Assembly (NCBI GenBank): GCA_023053545.1
Contig: JAKZAN010000001.1
Location: forward strand, 4,732,565-4,796,564
Direction: 5' to 3'
DNA: 64,000 nucleotides
Origin: Lepidurus packardi
Lineage: Eukaryota; Arthropoda; Branchiopoda; Notostraca; Triopsidae
Positions 8,692-20,710 of this stretch are shown here, in pieces; the first letter of the stretch is position 1; every line of letters begins with the position of its first letter. The position numbers and the translations under genes are program-made. The notes below the pieces were generated by a model, which saw nothing but the letters and a program-made list of their open reading frames with translations, ran no database searches and had not been told where the DNA came from.

Positions 8692-10236
8692 CTCTTCTGG
8701 GGAGACCGGTTATGCTTCGGACGGATAACATTTGCCGTGGCCTGGATGAAAACTTGCAAGGAACCAACTGGACAGACTTGGCGATGGCTGAACTTGTTTG
8801 AATCGTATCAGTTCACAATTGAACAGCGGCCTGGACCAAAGCGTGGGAATGCGGATGCACTCTCAAGAAGACCATGTTCACAATGTGGACGTCATGAAGG
8901 AGTGGACGAAGAAGAAAAGAATGCCACATGGACCACAACGAGATGTCGTGTTAAATCATGTGGAATTGGCTAGTGACGGTAGCGTCGTAGTGTCCCAGGA
9001 AGAAGACGAGGAGATGAAAGTTATCAAGAGATGTTTACAAGAACTTTATAAACCGTGTCTGCAAGCTATGAGTCAGCCGTTGCGCAGCTACTGGGCCCAA
9101 AGGAAAAATGTGAGTCTTCGTGGTGGCGGGTTTTACGGCGAATGGATTTCGACAAACGGATCTCAGCACCTGCATCTTGTGCCTAAAGCAAAGCAAGAGG
9201 AAATCTTCAGAAGTTACCACGGTGGTAATTCTGGGGCTCATATGAGAAGTAAAAACATCTTAGAAAAATTGCGATCACGTTTGTATTGGCCCAAGATGCG
9301 GAACAATGTTGAAGGGTGGTGTAAAGGCTGCGTGACATGTGTGCAGCGAAATCCTCCATCCCAAAAGACTAGAGCGCCATTGAACCCTGTGCAACCTAGA
9401 TTTCCAAGTGACATTGTAGCTATGGATATACTGGGTCCTCTGCCTGAAACAGTAGATCATTATCGCTATAGTTTGGTTGTCGGGGATTTGTTCCCAAAGT
9501 GGGTGGAGGCATATCCTATTCCAGATCAGGAAGCCACTACTATCGCCACCAAGCTCTATGGGGAATACATGAGAAGGTATGGAGTGCCGCTTCAGCTTCA
9601 TTCCGAGCAAGGTAGAAGTTTTGAATCAAGAACTGTGAGCGAAATCTGCCGGTTGCTCAAAATCAAGAAAACTAGAACTACTCCATACCATCCGGAGAGT
9701 GAGGAATGTATTGAAAGGGCCAATAGGACGATTTTAGCAGGCCTCAGTAAACTCATCGACGAAGGTGATGAAACCTGTGTTGCCTAGTGTTTTACTTGCG
9801 TACCGGACGAGTGTTCAAAGTTCCTCGACTTTCACTCCTGCACGTTTACAATTTGGTAGACCGTTGTTCTTACCAGAAGATAGAGTTTTCGGTGGTGGTA
9901 CCAGTTTCAACGTCTCAATACGCGGCAAAACTGGAGACAACTCTTCCTACCATTTTTGAACAAGCTCGAACACGGTTGGGATTTGCACAATGTTATCAGA
10001 AGATTTATTACGACAGCAAAACTTTAAACCAGGAAATCCAAATGGGGGACTCCGTTTGGCTCTTCAATCCTTCCCCGAAGAGAGGAAAGTTCCCCAAGTT
10101 TCACCGACCTTGGACGGTTATGAAACGAATTTCGGATCAAGTTGTCCACATTAAAAACACCATTTCGGGTGCATATGAACAATTTAAAGAAGGGACACCA
10201 TTAAGGCGAGTGACCATTATGCAAAGCCGGACTTTC
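8692..10236 (+). pseudogene. Ty3/Gypsy pol remnant: RNase H end, integrase, GPY/F-like tail (unit 2)
   Basis: RNase H end (TGQTWRWLNLFESYQFTIEQ) is followed in another frame by integrase, open to 9787. The zinc domain HHCC is visible (YHGGNSGAHM then CKGCVTC). The core has DIVAMDILGPLP (first Asp) and IERANRT (last Glu), but the second catalytic Asp is Glu (LHSEQGR). An 8-bp loss after GDET shifts the frame, so the C-terminal part (LGFAQCYQKIYYDSKTLNQE, GDSVWLFNPSPKRGKFPKFH) lies in another frame. One extra base after CTTCGGACGGATAACA also breaks RNase H. The element is inactive. Confidence 0.88.
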
Positions 10237-10423
10237 GCTACCATTAAAGGTACCATTCCCGACAGGAAAAAAATAGACAAACGTTACACAATAAAATTTG
10301 TATTAAAGAAAATTCACTGGGAGGATACAACAAATCACCACACAAAAATCACGATAATTTTCACGCAAAATACGGAAATTTCACTGAAACGAATAGCCAG
10401 ACATCTTAGAACCCACATTAATG
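10237..10423. other. Junction between pol remnant and PISD 3'UTR
   Basis: This short AT-rich stretch begins after the pol tail and contains the PISD 3' flank (minus strand). No LTR was identified. The same joint occurs in every unit, so it predates amplification. Confidence 0.5.
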
Positions 10424-12036
10424 CTACGGTTTAGAATTTTGAGCGATAGCTTGACCGACTCGAACGATTTGCCCAAGCTGGACGGTAAATTTAAAGTCCT
10501 TGGGGGCCTGAAAAATAAGGACCATTGTAGAGCCAAAGTTAAACTCACCGAATACTTCACCTTTCTCCTGATGGAGACCCTCCCCGCCTGCACGTTCCTT
10601 GCGGAAGTTGTAGTCCGTCGTCCTGCGACGTCCGGCACGACAGTTTGTTTCCAATTCCTACAATACAAAGAAAAGAAAACTGTTAAGTCACTTTCAAAAA
10701 CGCAAACTCGTCGACTAACTTACTGGATCTTTATAGACTCGTATGGAGCCGACATTGGTAGCGCCGACCGCTGTCATGCTGAACAAGCCGTACTGCCACT
10801 GGCCAAAGTAAACGGCTCGCTCGTTGAGGGCAAGTAAGCCGGGGACCCATTTGGAAACGCTTGGGTTCACACTAAGGAGTTCCCCTAAGATAATATTCCG
10901 GTTAGTAACACCCTTTGTTGTTCTCATGGCGAATTACCTGGAAAGTGTCGCCGCAATGAAATATCCCATTCAACGGGGGAATGAAACCGATGGTAGTCCC
11001 CGGGCGCCAGATAGATGACACAGTAGTGGAGGCCGGAGGTTGGGGACCCTGTTGAGAGTTGCACCAGTTCAGAGGGTCCCAAAAACTGGCTCAGGGAGTA
11101 ATACACCCCCTTCACCTGTCCCAACAGTCCATTCCGGTCCACTGCGCCCAAATGGAGGACTTTCCCATCGGCTGGTGACACCTGTTGTAGAAAACAAACA
11201 ATATTTAGTACGAGAGACGAGTGCATAAAAACCCCCATCAACTTACAATGCAGTCCGTAGTGTTGATAGGGCGTGCGCCTGGTTTAAGCGGCCGTCGAAA
11301 AAATTCGCCGATGCTGGAGTAGTCGGACAGGTTGTCCGATGCGGCTTCTTCGACGTTTACGCCAAACGTCCGCGCGTAGAACCCAAGGACCGGCTTCCTC
11401 ATCCACCGAGGCAAACGGGTGTTGGCCAGTCGTCCCCAGGTGCGCGACAGGGTCGCCCAGGGCAAGCTGCGATAAGCACGTACCTGTTAACCAAGATAAA
11501 AGCATATTAGGTACTTGACTCACATAGCAATTGCTACGCCAGATAGATACAGAAGATCGTATTAGTCAAAAGAAATCCCCTTAGGGGATTGTATTGATCT
11601 TACCTTAAAGGCTCGCGCACAGGCATGCCACGAACGAGGCAAAGCGATCCGTGGAGCAGCGTCATCTGTTAAGTAAAAAACACAAGTCAAGTGTTAGGGA
11701 GACTGAAAAAAGGTCCCATAATATATATCACAGAAAAATACGTACGTACAACAAACGTACATAGGAAACAACAACAGAAAAAAGCTGCTTAGGATTTCAG
11801 GAGAATTGGGCCATCCATGACCTCCAAATTACAACAAGACGATCAGGACTTCGTTCACAATTTTTTATGGGTATTTCTGGAAAATAAAAACCGATTAGGA
11901 CTCGTGTTACAACTCTGTTGCTTTCTTATCGAAAGGGAAAAACCATAGCACTCGCGGTTGAAACTATTTGGCTAAGCTTCTTCTGAGACTAGATGTACTT
12001 GAATGGTAAACAAAAAGGCAAAAAACGCTTACCCAT
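10424..12036 (-). CDS. PISD: Phosphatidylserine decarboxylase, copy 2 (FGST variant)
   Basis: Exons: 12033-12036, 11604-11665, 11247-11483, 10938-11181, 10724-10884, 10424-10657; introns are 53-367 bp. The frame is open throughout, 313 codons. Compared with copy 1 the cleavage motif is FGST, so the Gly-Ser bond that is broken to make the pyruvoyl group is kept. D106, H165 and H168 are present, matching the Asp-His-Ser self-cleavage triad and the decarboxylation histidine known from E. coli PSD. Exon 3 reads [17 protein letters not shown], unlike [17 protein letters not shown] in copies 1 and 5. The predicted protein matches copy 3. The N terminus is arginine-rich after two acidic residues; mitochondrial targeting is plausible, not shown. 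Confidence 0.92.
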
Positions 12037-12179
12037 GGTCCAGGCAACCCGTACGAAATGAGGAACCTTCTAAGGTTGAAAAACTGAGGGCACAATACAC
12101 GAAAACTTTGGGAGAAAATGCAAAAGGCTCCTTCCTGGTTAACGATAGCAAGAAGACTTACCAAAACAAGTGACAACAA

Positions 12180-12363
12180 TGAAAGTTATAGCGTCACTTG
12201 GCGTCACTTCCGGGGTGGCCAGTTCATTGCGTCATTGGTTCCCGAACCCGCTTCCTTCGGGTTGCTATCCCCAGCATCAACGGTAGAGGATTGGACGAAT
12301 AGGCGATATGTTGACGCCCTCTTTACCGGTGTCTGGGCGACACTTGATTAATATGGCGGCAAA
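12180..12363. promoter_or_regulatory. Divergent promoter region, unit 2
   Basis: CACTTCCGG at 12205-12213 and ATGGCGGC at 12353-12360, in the same arrangement as at 5117. Confidence 0.5.
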
Positions 12364-12769
12364 ACAACTCCTGTATGACACCTATAAATAGTCCAAAAAT
12401 ATGAGTTCCCTGGTTTCACCGACTGTGGAAAAGAATACGGGGTAGAACCAGGAGTGCATGATAGAAATGGGTCGGGTGAACGTAAGCTTGGTTAATTTCT
12501 AGTTAAGTATTCATATTTTTATGTATACTAATAACAGCTGGAAAGACAAATTCAGATGCAAAACCTGATGAGAGAACGCGTGGTAGCCACACAGATAGCT
12601 CGAGCATGAGAATAGCTATATTGGATTGGAGTTTTTTCTATTGTGAGTGCATTAGGAAGGATTGATGGGTAACAAACTTCAAACTCTCTATACTAACATA
12701 CTTACAGTGCTTGTACCTTTCATGTTTCTCACCTTCAAGTTATAAAAGGACCAGAAGACCTGGCCTACT

Positions 12770-13481
12770 ATTGCCCTTATTTCTGAGCAATGCGGACACA
12801 GCCTTGAAGAACAGATTCATCTCTTTGAGAGCATCAAGCCACTATTTACTAAAGGTATATGCTTCATTATCCAGTGTGATATTTTTACTAATATTTGCTT
12901 TATTAGCCCATGCTTGTTACTTTCAAAAAGCGTTCGAGAATGATCATGTCCCAATTGTGCAAATGTCTACCGTCACCGAAGAAGGAGTAGTGGAAGTAAA
13001 GACAGACGTAAGGGCGGATTATTTATTGGTTTTCTGGTGTTCAATTTGGATTGTCTAGGCTTGTGAGCGTTGATTGCTAGCTCATCGTGTGGAAGGCAAG
13101 ATGCGTAGCTAGAAGGTAGAAGGCGTCTTGAACCGTCTAAACGTAGGCGAACCCAGGCGAAAAGATAACGTTGTTCGTCCAGTTTGCATTCCGGACTCTG
13201 TTTCGCAGAAGAAAGCAGCTCAAGCTGAGAAGGAGAAAACAAAAAGGACGGGACGAGCTATCGAATTGGAACAAGGGGACGACCACATTGTGGATTACAG
13301 AAAGAATTATGACCTGCCATACGACTTCAAATACGACAAAATTCCAGAATTCTGATAAAACAAAAACATTGCCGACTACATTGATCCGGATCTTATGGTG
13401 GTTAGTTTACCGTTTTATCTCCGGCCGGTTTTTTTACTTTGTTATCTTAAAAAAAAAAGAAATTGGAGCAGTTGGAAAAGG
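12770..13481 (+). pseudogene. NOG1 pseudogene, unit 2
   Basis: Copy of the segment at 5707 with the same stops, including TGATAA after DKIPEF. It ends in KKLEQLEK before the leader block. The protein-level differences from unit 1 are few, so the duplication is recent. Confidence 0.85.
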
Positions 13482-13986
13482 CTAACTGGGTAGTTTCGAA
13501 ATCATTTATGGCCCTTGAAATTAAATCTGGAAGGACTTGAGAAGAGAATACAAGTTTCCCTTGAAATAAACTTTGAAATGACTTTTTACTCGTTTATTAC
13601 TGCTGATTTTGAGATGTTTTTGACTTTCCTTCAGTTCCAAATGAGCTGTTTTGCTCCCTCCCCCCGTAATACGTACTTGCGTATTTGTTGTACCCATAGA
13701 GCGCTCCCTGTAATACGTACTTGCTTATTAGAAATAGACGAAAGAACAATGTCTGAACCTTACAAATCGGACTTTCCGGATGCAAAGTCTACAAAACTTC
13801 TCTTAAAAGGTGCTCTCATCCATCCTATTCTTCAGAAGTAGCCCCTAATCACAACGCAGGGACCATCTCATTTTTACTCATACCCAAATCCTCCACATTT
13901 GGTGCCGTGACCAGGATGAGCCGCACAGAAACGAAGTCCATTGATTGAGTGAAGATCAAATCCTCTCTACTTTCTCAACCCATCGT
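13482..13986 (+). other. Conserved leader block, unit 2
   Basis: Contains the MSEPYKSDF...HPILQK frame (about 13750-13841), the doubled GTAATACGTACTTGC and TTTGGTGCCGTGACCAGG. Here it continues without interruption into the gag-like start MNNLEQEDAPTKQEATADLL (ATG at about 14002), which shows the original layout that hAT copies 3 and 4 removed. Confidence 0.5.
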
Positions 13987-16118
13987 TAATACCTTCGAAA
14001 CAATGAATAACCTTGAGCAAGAAGACGCCCCCACGAAACAAGAAGCCACTGCTGATCTCCTGAGCTCCCTCGAAGAATACCTTCAAGACTTGAAAGTCCT
14101 TTATCAAGAAATCGAAGACAAGTGACCTCGAAGACGTCCTGAAAACTCATTTCGACGTCCTGAAAAAACTAAAGCAATCGTGGAATGGTCCCGACCAGTG
14201 ATGAATTGAATAGTTTCCTCGATCTTCATACTATCGTCGATTTGTGAAAGGTTTTGCTGACATTGCCAAGCCGCTATATAAACTAACCGAAAAGAATGTT
14301 CCCTTTGAGTGGTCCGTGTTATGTGAGGAAGCTTTGACAGATCTTAAACGGCTCCTTTCTTCAACTCCTGTACTCGCTTTTCCTGATCTGTCCCAAACAC
14401 TTCTAGTGGACAGCGACGCCAGTAATATTGGGCTAGGAGCCGTGTTGTCACAAGAAATTGACGCTGTTGAACGTCCTATAGCATATGCAAGTCCATGCTT
14501 GATCAGACCATTTACTGTGTAACGCGGAAGGAGCTCCTGGCAGTTAAATTTGCTGTAATGCAATTTAGCCACTCTCTTCTGGGGAGACCGGTTATGCTTC
14601 GGACGGATAACATTTGCCGTGGCCTGGATGAAAACTTGCAAGGAACCAACTGGACAGACTTTGCGATGGCTGAACTTGTTTGAATCGTATCAGTTCACAA
14701 TTGAACAGCGGCCTGGACCAAAGCGTGGGAATGCGGATGCACTCTCAAGAAGACCATGTTCACAATGTGGACGTCATGAAGGAGTGGACGAAGAAGAAAA
14801 GAATGCCACATGGACCACAACGAGATGTCGTGTTAAATCATGTGGAATTGGCTAGTGACGGTAGCGTCGTAGTGTCCCAGGAAGAAGACGAGGAGATGAA
14901 AGTTATCAAGAGATGTTTACAAGAACTTTATAAACCGTGTCTGCAAGCTATGAGTCAGCCGTTGCGCAGCTACTGGGCCCAAAGGAAAAATGTGAGTCTT
15001 CGTGGTGGCGGGTTTTACGGCGAATGGATTTCGACAAACGGATCTCAGCACCTGCATCTTGTGCCTAAAGCAAAGCAAGAGGAAATCTTCAGAAGTTACC
15101 ACGGTGGTAATTCTGGGGCTCATATGGGAAGTAAAAACATCTTAGAAAAATTGCGATCACGTTTGTATTGGCCCAAGATGCGGAACAATGTTGAAGGGTG
15201 GTGTAAAGGCTGCGTGACATGTGTGCAGCGAAATCCTCCATCCCAAAAGACTAGAGCGCCATTGAACCCTGTGCAACCTAGATTTCCAAGTGACATTGTA
15301 GCTATGGATATACTGGGTCCTCTGCCTGAAACAGTAGATCATTATCGCTATAGTTTGGTTGTCGGGGATTTGTTCCCAAAGTGGGTGGAGGCATATCCTA
15401 TTCCAGATCAGGAAGCCACTACTATCGCCACCAAGCTCTATGGGGAATACATGAGAAGGTATGGAGTGCCGCTTCAGCTTCATTCCGAGCAAGGTAGAAG
15501 TTTTGAATCAAGAACTGTGAGCGAAATCTGCCGGTTGCTCAAAATCAAGAAAACTAGAACTACTCCATACCATCCGGAGAGTGAGGAATGTATTGAAAGG
15601 GCCAATAGGACGATTTTAGCAGGCCTCAGTAAACTCATCGACGAAGGTGATGAAACCTGTGTTGCCTAGTGTTTTACTTGCGTACCGGACGAGTGTTCAA
15701 AGTTCCTCGACTTTCACTCCTGCACGTTTACAATTTGGTAGACCGTTGTTCTTACCAGAAGATAGAGTTTTCGGTGGTGGTACCAGTTTCAACGTCTCAA
15801 TACGCGGCAAAACTGGAGACAACTCTTCCTACCATTTTTGAACAAGCTCGAACACGGTTGGGATTTGCACAATGTTATCAGAAGATTTATTACGACAGCA
15901 AAACTTTAAACCAGGAAATCCAAATGGGGGACTCCGTTTGGCTCTTCAATCCTTCCCCGAAGAGAGGAAAGTTCCCCAAGTTTCACCGACCTTGGACGGT
16001 TATGAAACGAATTTCGGATCAAGTTGTCCACATTAAAAACACCATTTCGGGTGCATATGAACAATTTAAAGAAGGGACACCATTAAGGCGAGTGACCATT
16101 ATGCAAAGCCGGACTTTC
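13987..16118 (+). pseudogene. Ty3/Gypsy remnant: gag start, RT end, RNase H, integrase (unit 2 to 3)
   Basis: The gag start (LEQEDAPTKQEATADLLSSL) is fused to the RT end, so most of gag, protease and the RT centre are deleted. RNase H at 14244-14522 keeps DSDAS, and a short deletion after SPCLIRP shifts the frame. Integrase is at 14680-15669 with the LHSEQGR substitution and the same 8-bp loss after GDET. Almost identical to 8692-10236, except GAHMG for GAHMR. Confidence 0.87.
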
Positions 16119-16305
16119 GCTACCATTAAAGGTACCATTCCCGACAGGAAAAAAATAGACAAACGTTACACAATAAAATTTGTATTAAAGAAAATTCACT
16201 CGGAGGATACAAAAAATCACCACACAAAAATCACGATAATTTTCACGCAAAATACGGAAATTTCACTGAAACGAATAGCCAGACATCTTAGAACCCACAT
16301 TAATG

Positions 16306-17917
16306 CTACGGTTTAGAATTTTGAGCGATAGCTTGACCGACTCGAACGATTTGCCCAAGCTGGACGGTAAATTTAAAGTCCTTGGGGGCCTGAAAAATAA
16401 GGACCATTGTAGAGCCAAAGTTAAACTCACCGAATACTTCACCTTTCTCCTGATGGAGACCCTCCCCGCCTGCACGTTCCTTGCGGAAGTTGTAGTCCGT
16501 CGTCCTGCGACGTCCGGCACGACAGTTTGTTTCCAATTCCTACAATACAAAGAAAAGAAAACTGTTAAGTCACTTTCAAAAACGCAAACTCGTCGACTAA
16601 CTTACTGGATCTTTATAGACTCGTATGGAGCCGACATTGGTAGCGCCGACCGCTGTCATGCTGAACAAGCCGTACTGCCACTGGCCAAAGTAAACGGCTC
16701 GCTCGTTGAGGGCAAGTAAGCCGGGGACCCATTTGGAAACGCTTGGGTTCACACTAAGGAGTTCCCCTAAGATAATATTCCGGTTAGTAACACCCTTTGT
16801 TGTTCTCATGGCGAATTACCTGGAAAGTGTCGCCGCAATGAAATATCCCATTCAACGGGGGAATGAAACCGATGGTAGTCCCCGGGCGCCAGATAGATGA
16901 CACAGTAGTGGAGGCCGGAGGTTGGGGACCCTGTTGAGAGTTGCACCAGTTCAGAGGGTCCCAAAAACTGGCTCAGGGAGTAATACACCCCCTTCACCTG
17001 TCCCAACAGTCCATTCCGGTCCACTGCGCCCAAATGGAGGACTTTCCCATCGGCTGGTGACACCTGTTGTAGAAAACAAACAATATTTAGTACGAGAGAC
17101 GAGTGCATAAAAACCCCCATCAACTTACAATGCAGTCCGTAGTGTTGATAGGGCGTGCGCCTGGTTTAAGCGGCCGTCGAAAAAATTCGCCGATGCTGGA
17201 GTAGTCGGACAGGTTGTCCGATGCGGCTTCTTCGACGTTTACGCCAAACGTCCGCGCGTAGAACCCAAGGACCGGCTTCCTCATCCACCGAGGCAAACGG
17301 GTGTTGGCCAGTCGTCCCCAGGTGCGCGACAGGGTCGCCCAGGGCAAGCTGCGATAAGCACGTACCTGTTAACCAAGATAAAAGCATATTAGGTACTTGA
17401 CTCACATAGCAATTGCTACGCCAGATAGATACAGAAGATCGTATTAGGCAAAAGAAATCCCCTTAGGGGATTGTATTGATCTTACCTTAAAGGCTCGCGC
17501 ACAGGCATGCCACGAACGAGGCAAAGCGATCCGTGGAGCAGCGTCATCTGTTAAAGAAAACACAAGTCAAGTGTTAGGGAGACTGAACAAAAGGTCCCAT
17601 AATATATATCACAGAAAAATACGTACGTACAACAAACGTACATAGGAAACAACAACAGAAAAAAGCTGCTTAGGATTTCAGGAGAATTGGGCCATCCATG
17701 ACCTCCAAATTACAACAAGACGATCAGGACTTCGTTCACAATTTTTTATGGGTATTTCTGGAAAATAAAAACCGATTAGGACTCGTGTTACAACTCTGTT
17801 GCTTTCTTATCGAAAGGGAAAAACCATAGCACTCGCGGTTGAAACTATTTGGCTAAGCTTCTTCTGAGACTAGATGTACTTGAATGGTAAACAAAAAGGC
17901 AAAAAACGCTTACCCAT
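16306..17917 (-). CDS. PISD: Phosphatidylserine decarboxylase, copy 3 (FGST variant)
   Basis: Exons: 17914-17917, 17486-17547, 17129-17365, 16820-17063, 16606-16766, 16306-16539. The deduced protein is the same as copy 2. Differences are confined to introns, for example a small change before exon 2 (TTTCTTTAACAG acceptor). With copy 2 it is the youngest pair in the array. Confidence 0.92.
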
Positions 17918-18060
17918 GGTCCAGGCAACCCGTACGAAATGAGGAACCTTCTAAGGTTGAAAAACTGAGGGCACAATACACGAAAACTTTGGGAGAAAAT
18001 GCAAAAGGCTCCTTCCTGGTTAACGATAGCAAGAAGACTTACCAAAACAAGTGACAACAA

Positions 18061-18244
18061 TGAAAGTTATAGCGTCACTTGGCGTCACTTCCGGGGTGGC
18101 CAGTTCATTGCGTCATTGGTTCCCGAACCCGCTTCCTTCGGGTTGCTATCCCCAGCATCAACGGTAGAGGATTGGACGAATAGGCGATATGTTGACGCCC
18201 TCTTTACCGGTGTTTGGGCGACACTTGATTAATATGGCGGCAAA
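18061..18244. promoter_or_regulatory. Divergent promoter region, unit 3
   Basis: CACTTCCGG at 18086-18094 and ATGGCGGC at 18234-18241. Confidence 0.5.
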
Positions 18245-18650
18245 ACAACTCCTGTATGACACCTATAAATAGTCCAAAAATATGAGTTCCCTGGTTTCAC
18301 CGACTGTGGAAAAGAATACGGGGTAGAACCAGGAGTTCATGATAGAAATGGGTCGGGTGAACGTAAGCTTGGTTAATTTCTAGTTAAGTATTCATATTTT
18401 TATGTATACTAATAACAGCTGGAAAGACAAATTCAGATGCAAAACCTGATGAGAGAACGCGTGGTAGCCACACAGATAGCTCGAGCATGAGAATAGCTAT
18501 ATTGGATTGGAGTTTTTTCTATTGTGAGTGCATTAGGAAGGATTGATGGGTAACAAACTTCAAACTCTCTATACTAACATACTTACAGTGCTTGTACCTT
18601 TCATGTTTCTCACCTTCAAGTTATAAAAGGACCAGAAGACCTGGCCTACT

Positions 18651-19363
18651 ATTGCCCTTATTTCTGAGCAATGCGGACACAGCCTTGAAGAACAGATTCA
18701 TCTCTTTGAGAGCATGAAGCCACTATTTACTAAAGGTATATGCTTCATTATCCAGTGTGATATTTTTACTAATATTTGCTTTATTAGCCCATGCTTGTTA
18801 CTTTCAAAAAGCGTTCGAGAATGATCATGTCCCAATTGTGCAAATGTCTACCGTCACCGAAGAAGGAGTAGTGGAAGTAAAGACAGACGTAAGGGCGGAT
18901 TATTTATTGGTTTTCTGGTGTTCAATTTGGATTGTCTAGGCTTGTGAGCGTTGATTGCTAGCTCATCGTGTGGAAGGCAAGATGCGTAGCTAGAAGGTAG
19001 AAGGCGTCTTGAACCGTCTAAACGTAGGCGAACCCAGGCGAAAAGATAACGTTGTTCGTCCAGTTTGCATTCCGGACTCTGTTTCGCAGAAGAAAGCAGC
19101 TCAAGCTGAGAAGGAGAAAACAAAAAGGACGGGACGAGCTATCGAATTGGAACAAGGGGACGACCACATTGTGGATTACAGAAAGACTTATGACCTGCCA
19201 TACGACTTCAAATACGACAAAATTCCAGAATTCTGATAAAACAAAAACATTGCCGACTACATTGATCCGGATCTTATGGTGGTTAGTTTACCGTTTTATC
19301 TCCGGCCGGTTTTTTTACTTTGTTATTTAAAAAAAAAAAGAAATTGGAGCAGTTGGAAAAGGC
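18651..19363 (+). pseudogene. NOG1 pseudogene, unit 3
   Basis: Same exons and stops as unit 2, with AGCATGAAG for AGCATCAAG in the first exon and DYRKTYDLP for DYRKNYDLP. It ends at the KKLEQLEK joint. Confidence 0.85.
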
Positions 19364-19646
19364 TAACTGGGTAGTTTCGAAATCATTTATGGCCCTTGAA
19401 ATTAAATCTGGAAGGACTTGAGAAGAGAATACAAGTTTGCCTTGAAATAAACTTTGAAATGACTTTTTACTCGTTTATTACTGCTGATTTTGAGATGTTT
19501 TTGACTTTCCTTCAGTTCCAAATGAGCTGTTTTGCTCCCTCCCCCCGTAATACGTACTTGCGTATTTGTTGTACCCATAGAGCGCTCCCTGTAATACGTA
19601 CTTGCTTATTAGAAATAGACGAAATAACAATGTCTGAACCTTACAA
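19364..19646 (+). other. Leader block, unit 3, truncated
   Basis: The doubled GTAATACGTACTTGC and the start MSEPYN of the small frame remain, then the block jumps at 19647 into RNase H sequence. This deletion removed the rest of the leader, the gag start and the RT end. Confidence 0.5.
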
Positions 19647-19810
19647 TTGGGCTAGGAGCCGTGTTGTCACAAGAAATTGACGGTGTTGAACGGCCTATAG
19701 CATATGCAAGTCCATGCTTGATGAGACCAGAGAGTCGTTACTGTGTAACGCGGAAGGAGCTCCAGGCAGTTAAATTTGCTGTAATGCAATTTAGCCACTA
19801 TCTCTTTTAG
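19647..19810 (+). pseudogene. Ty3/Gypsy RNase H fragment, unit 4
   Basis: GLGAVLSQEIDGVERPIAYA to FSHYLF, ending with the same deletion joint to the PISD 3' flank as the fragment at 2560-3143. The shared joint links units 1 and 4. Confidence 0.8.
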
Positions 19811-20027
19811 CACTTAGCTATTATGCAAGCCGGACTTGCGCTACCATTAAAGGTACCATTCCCGACAGGAAAAAAATAGACAAACGTTACACAATAAAAT
19901 TTGTATTGAAGAAAATTCACTGAGAGGATACAAAAAATCACCACACAAAAAATCACGATAATTTTCACGCAAAGTACGGAAATTTCACTGAAACGAATAG
20001 CCAGACATCTTAGAACCCACATCAATG

Positions 20028-20710
20028 CTACGGTTTAGAATTTTGAGCGATAGCTTGACCTACTCGAACGATTTGCCCAAGCTGGACGGTAAATTTAAAG
20101 TCCTTGGGGGCCTGAAAAATAAGGACAATTGTAGAGGCAAAGTTAAACTCACCGAATACTTCACCTTTCTCCTGATGGAGACCCTCCCCGCCTGCACGTT
20201 CCTTGCGGAAGTAGTAGTCCGTCGTCTTGCGACGTCCAGCACGACAGTATGTTTCCAATTCCTACAATAAAAAGAAAAGAAAACTGTTAAGTCACTTTAA
20301 AAAACGCAAACTCGTCGACTAACTTACCGGGTCTTTATAGACGTATATGGAGCCGACATTGGTAGCTCCTACCGCTGTCATGCTGAACAAGCCGTACTGC
20401 CACTGGCCAAAGTAAACGGCTCGCTCGTTGAGGGCAAGTAAGCCGGGGACCCATTTGCAAACGCTTGGGTTCACACTAAACATTTCCTCTAAGATAATAT
20501 TCCGCCTTCCGGTTAGTAACACCGGTTAGTATCGAAAGGGAAAAATCACAGCACTCGCGGTTGAAACTATTTGGCTAAGCTTCTTCTAAGACTAGATGTA
20601 CTTGAATGGCAAACAAAAAGGCAAAAAACGCTTACCCATGGTCCAGGCAACCCGGATGAAATAAGGAACCTTTTAAGGTTTAAAAACTGAGGGCACAATA
20701 CACGAAAACT
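20028..20710 (-). pseudogene. PISD: PISD copy 4, deleted and interrupted (FAST variant)
   Basis: The last two coding exons are intact (20028-20261 with FAST, and about 20328-20488). Just upstream the sequence jumps into intron 1, so exons 2, 3 and 4, which carry D106 and both active-site histidines, are gone. The exon 1 region at 20640-20710 is then broken by the 15.3-kb element starting at 20711 and resumes at 36009. No working enzyme can come from it. Confidence 0.9.

Noticed and set aside
9787..10434. A 215-codon frame running from pol into the PISD 3' end
   Set aside because: It starts in the wrong frame after the 8-bp deletion and only its middle is pol tail; its far end is PISD flank. 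Not treated as a fusion gene.
10424..10837. Open + strand frames (138 codons) in every unit
   Set aside because: They lie exactly antisense to the last two PISD exons and their intron, with no family features; shadows of the real gene.
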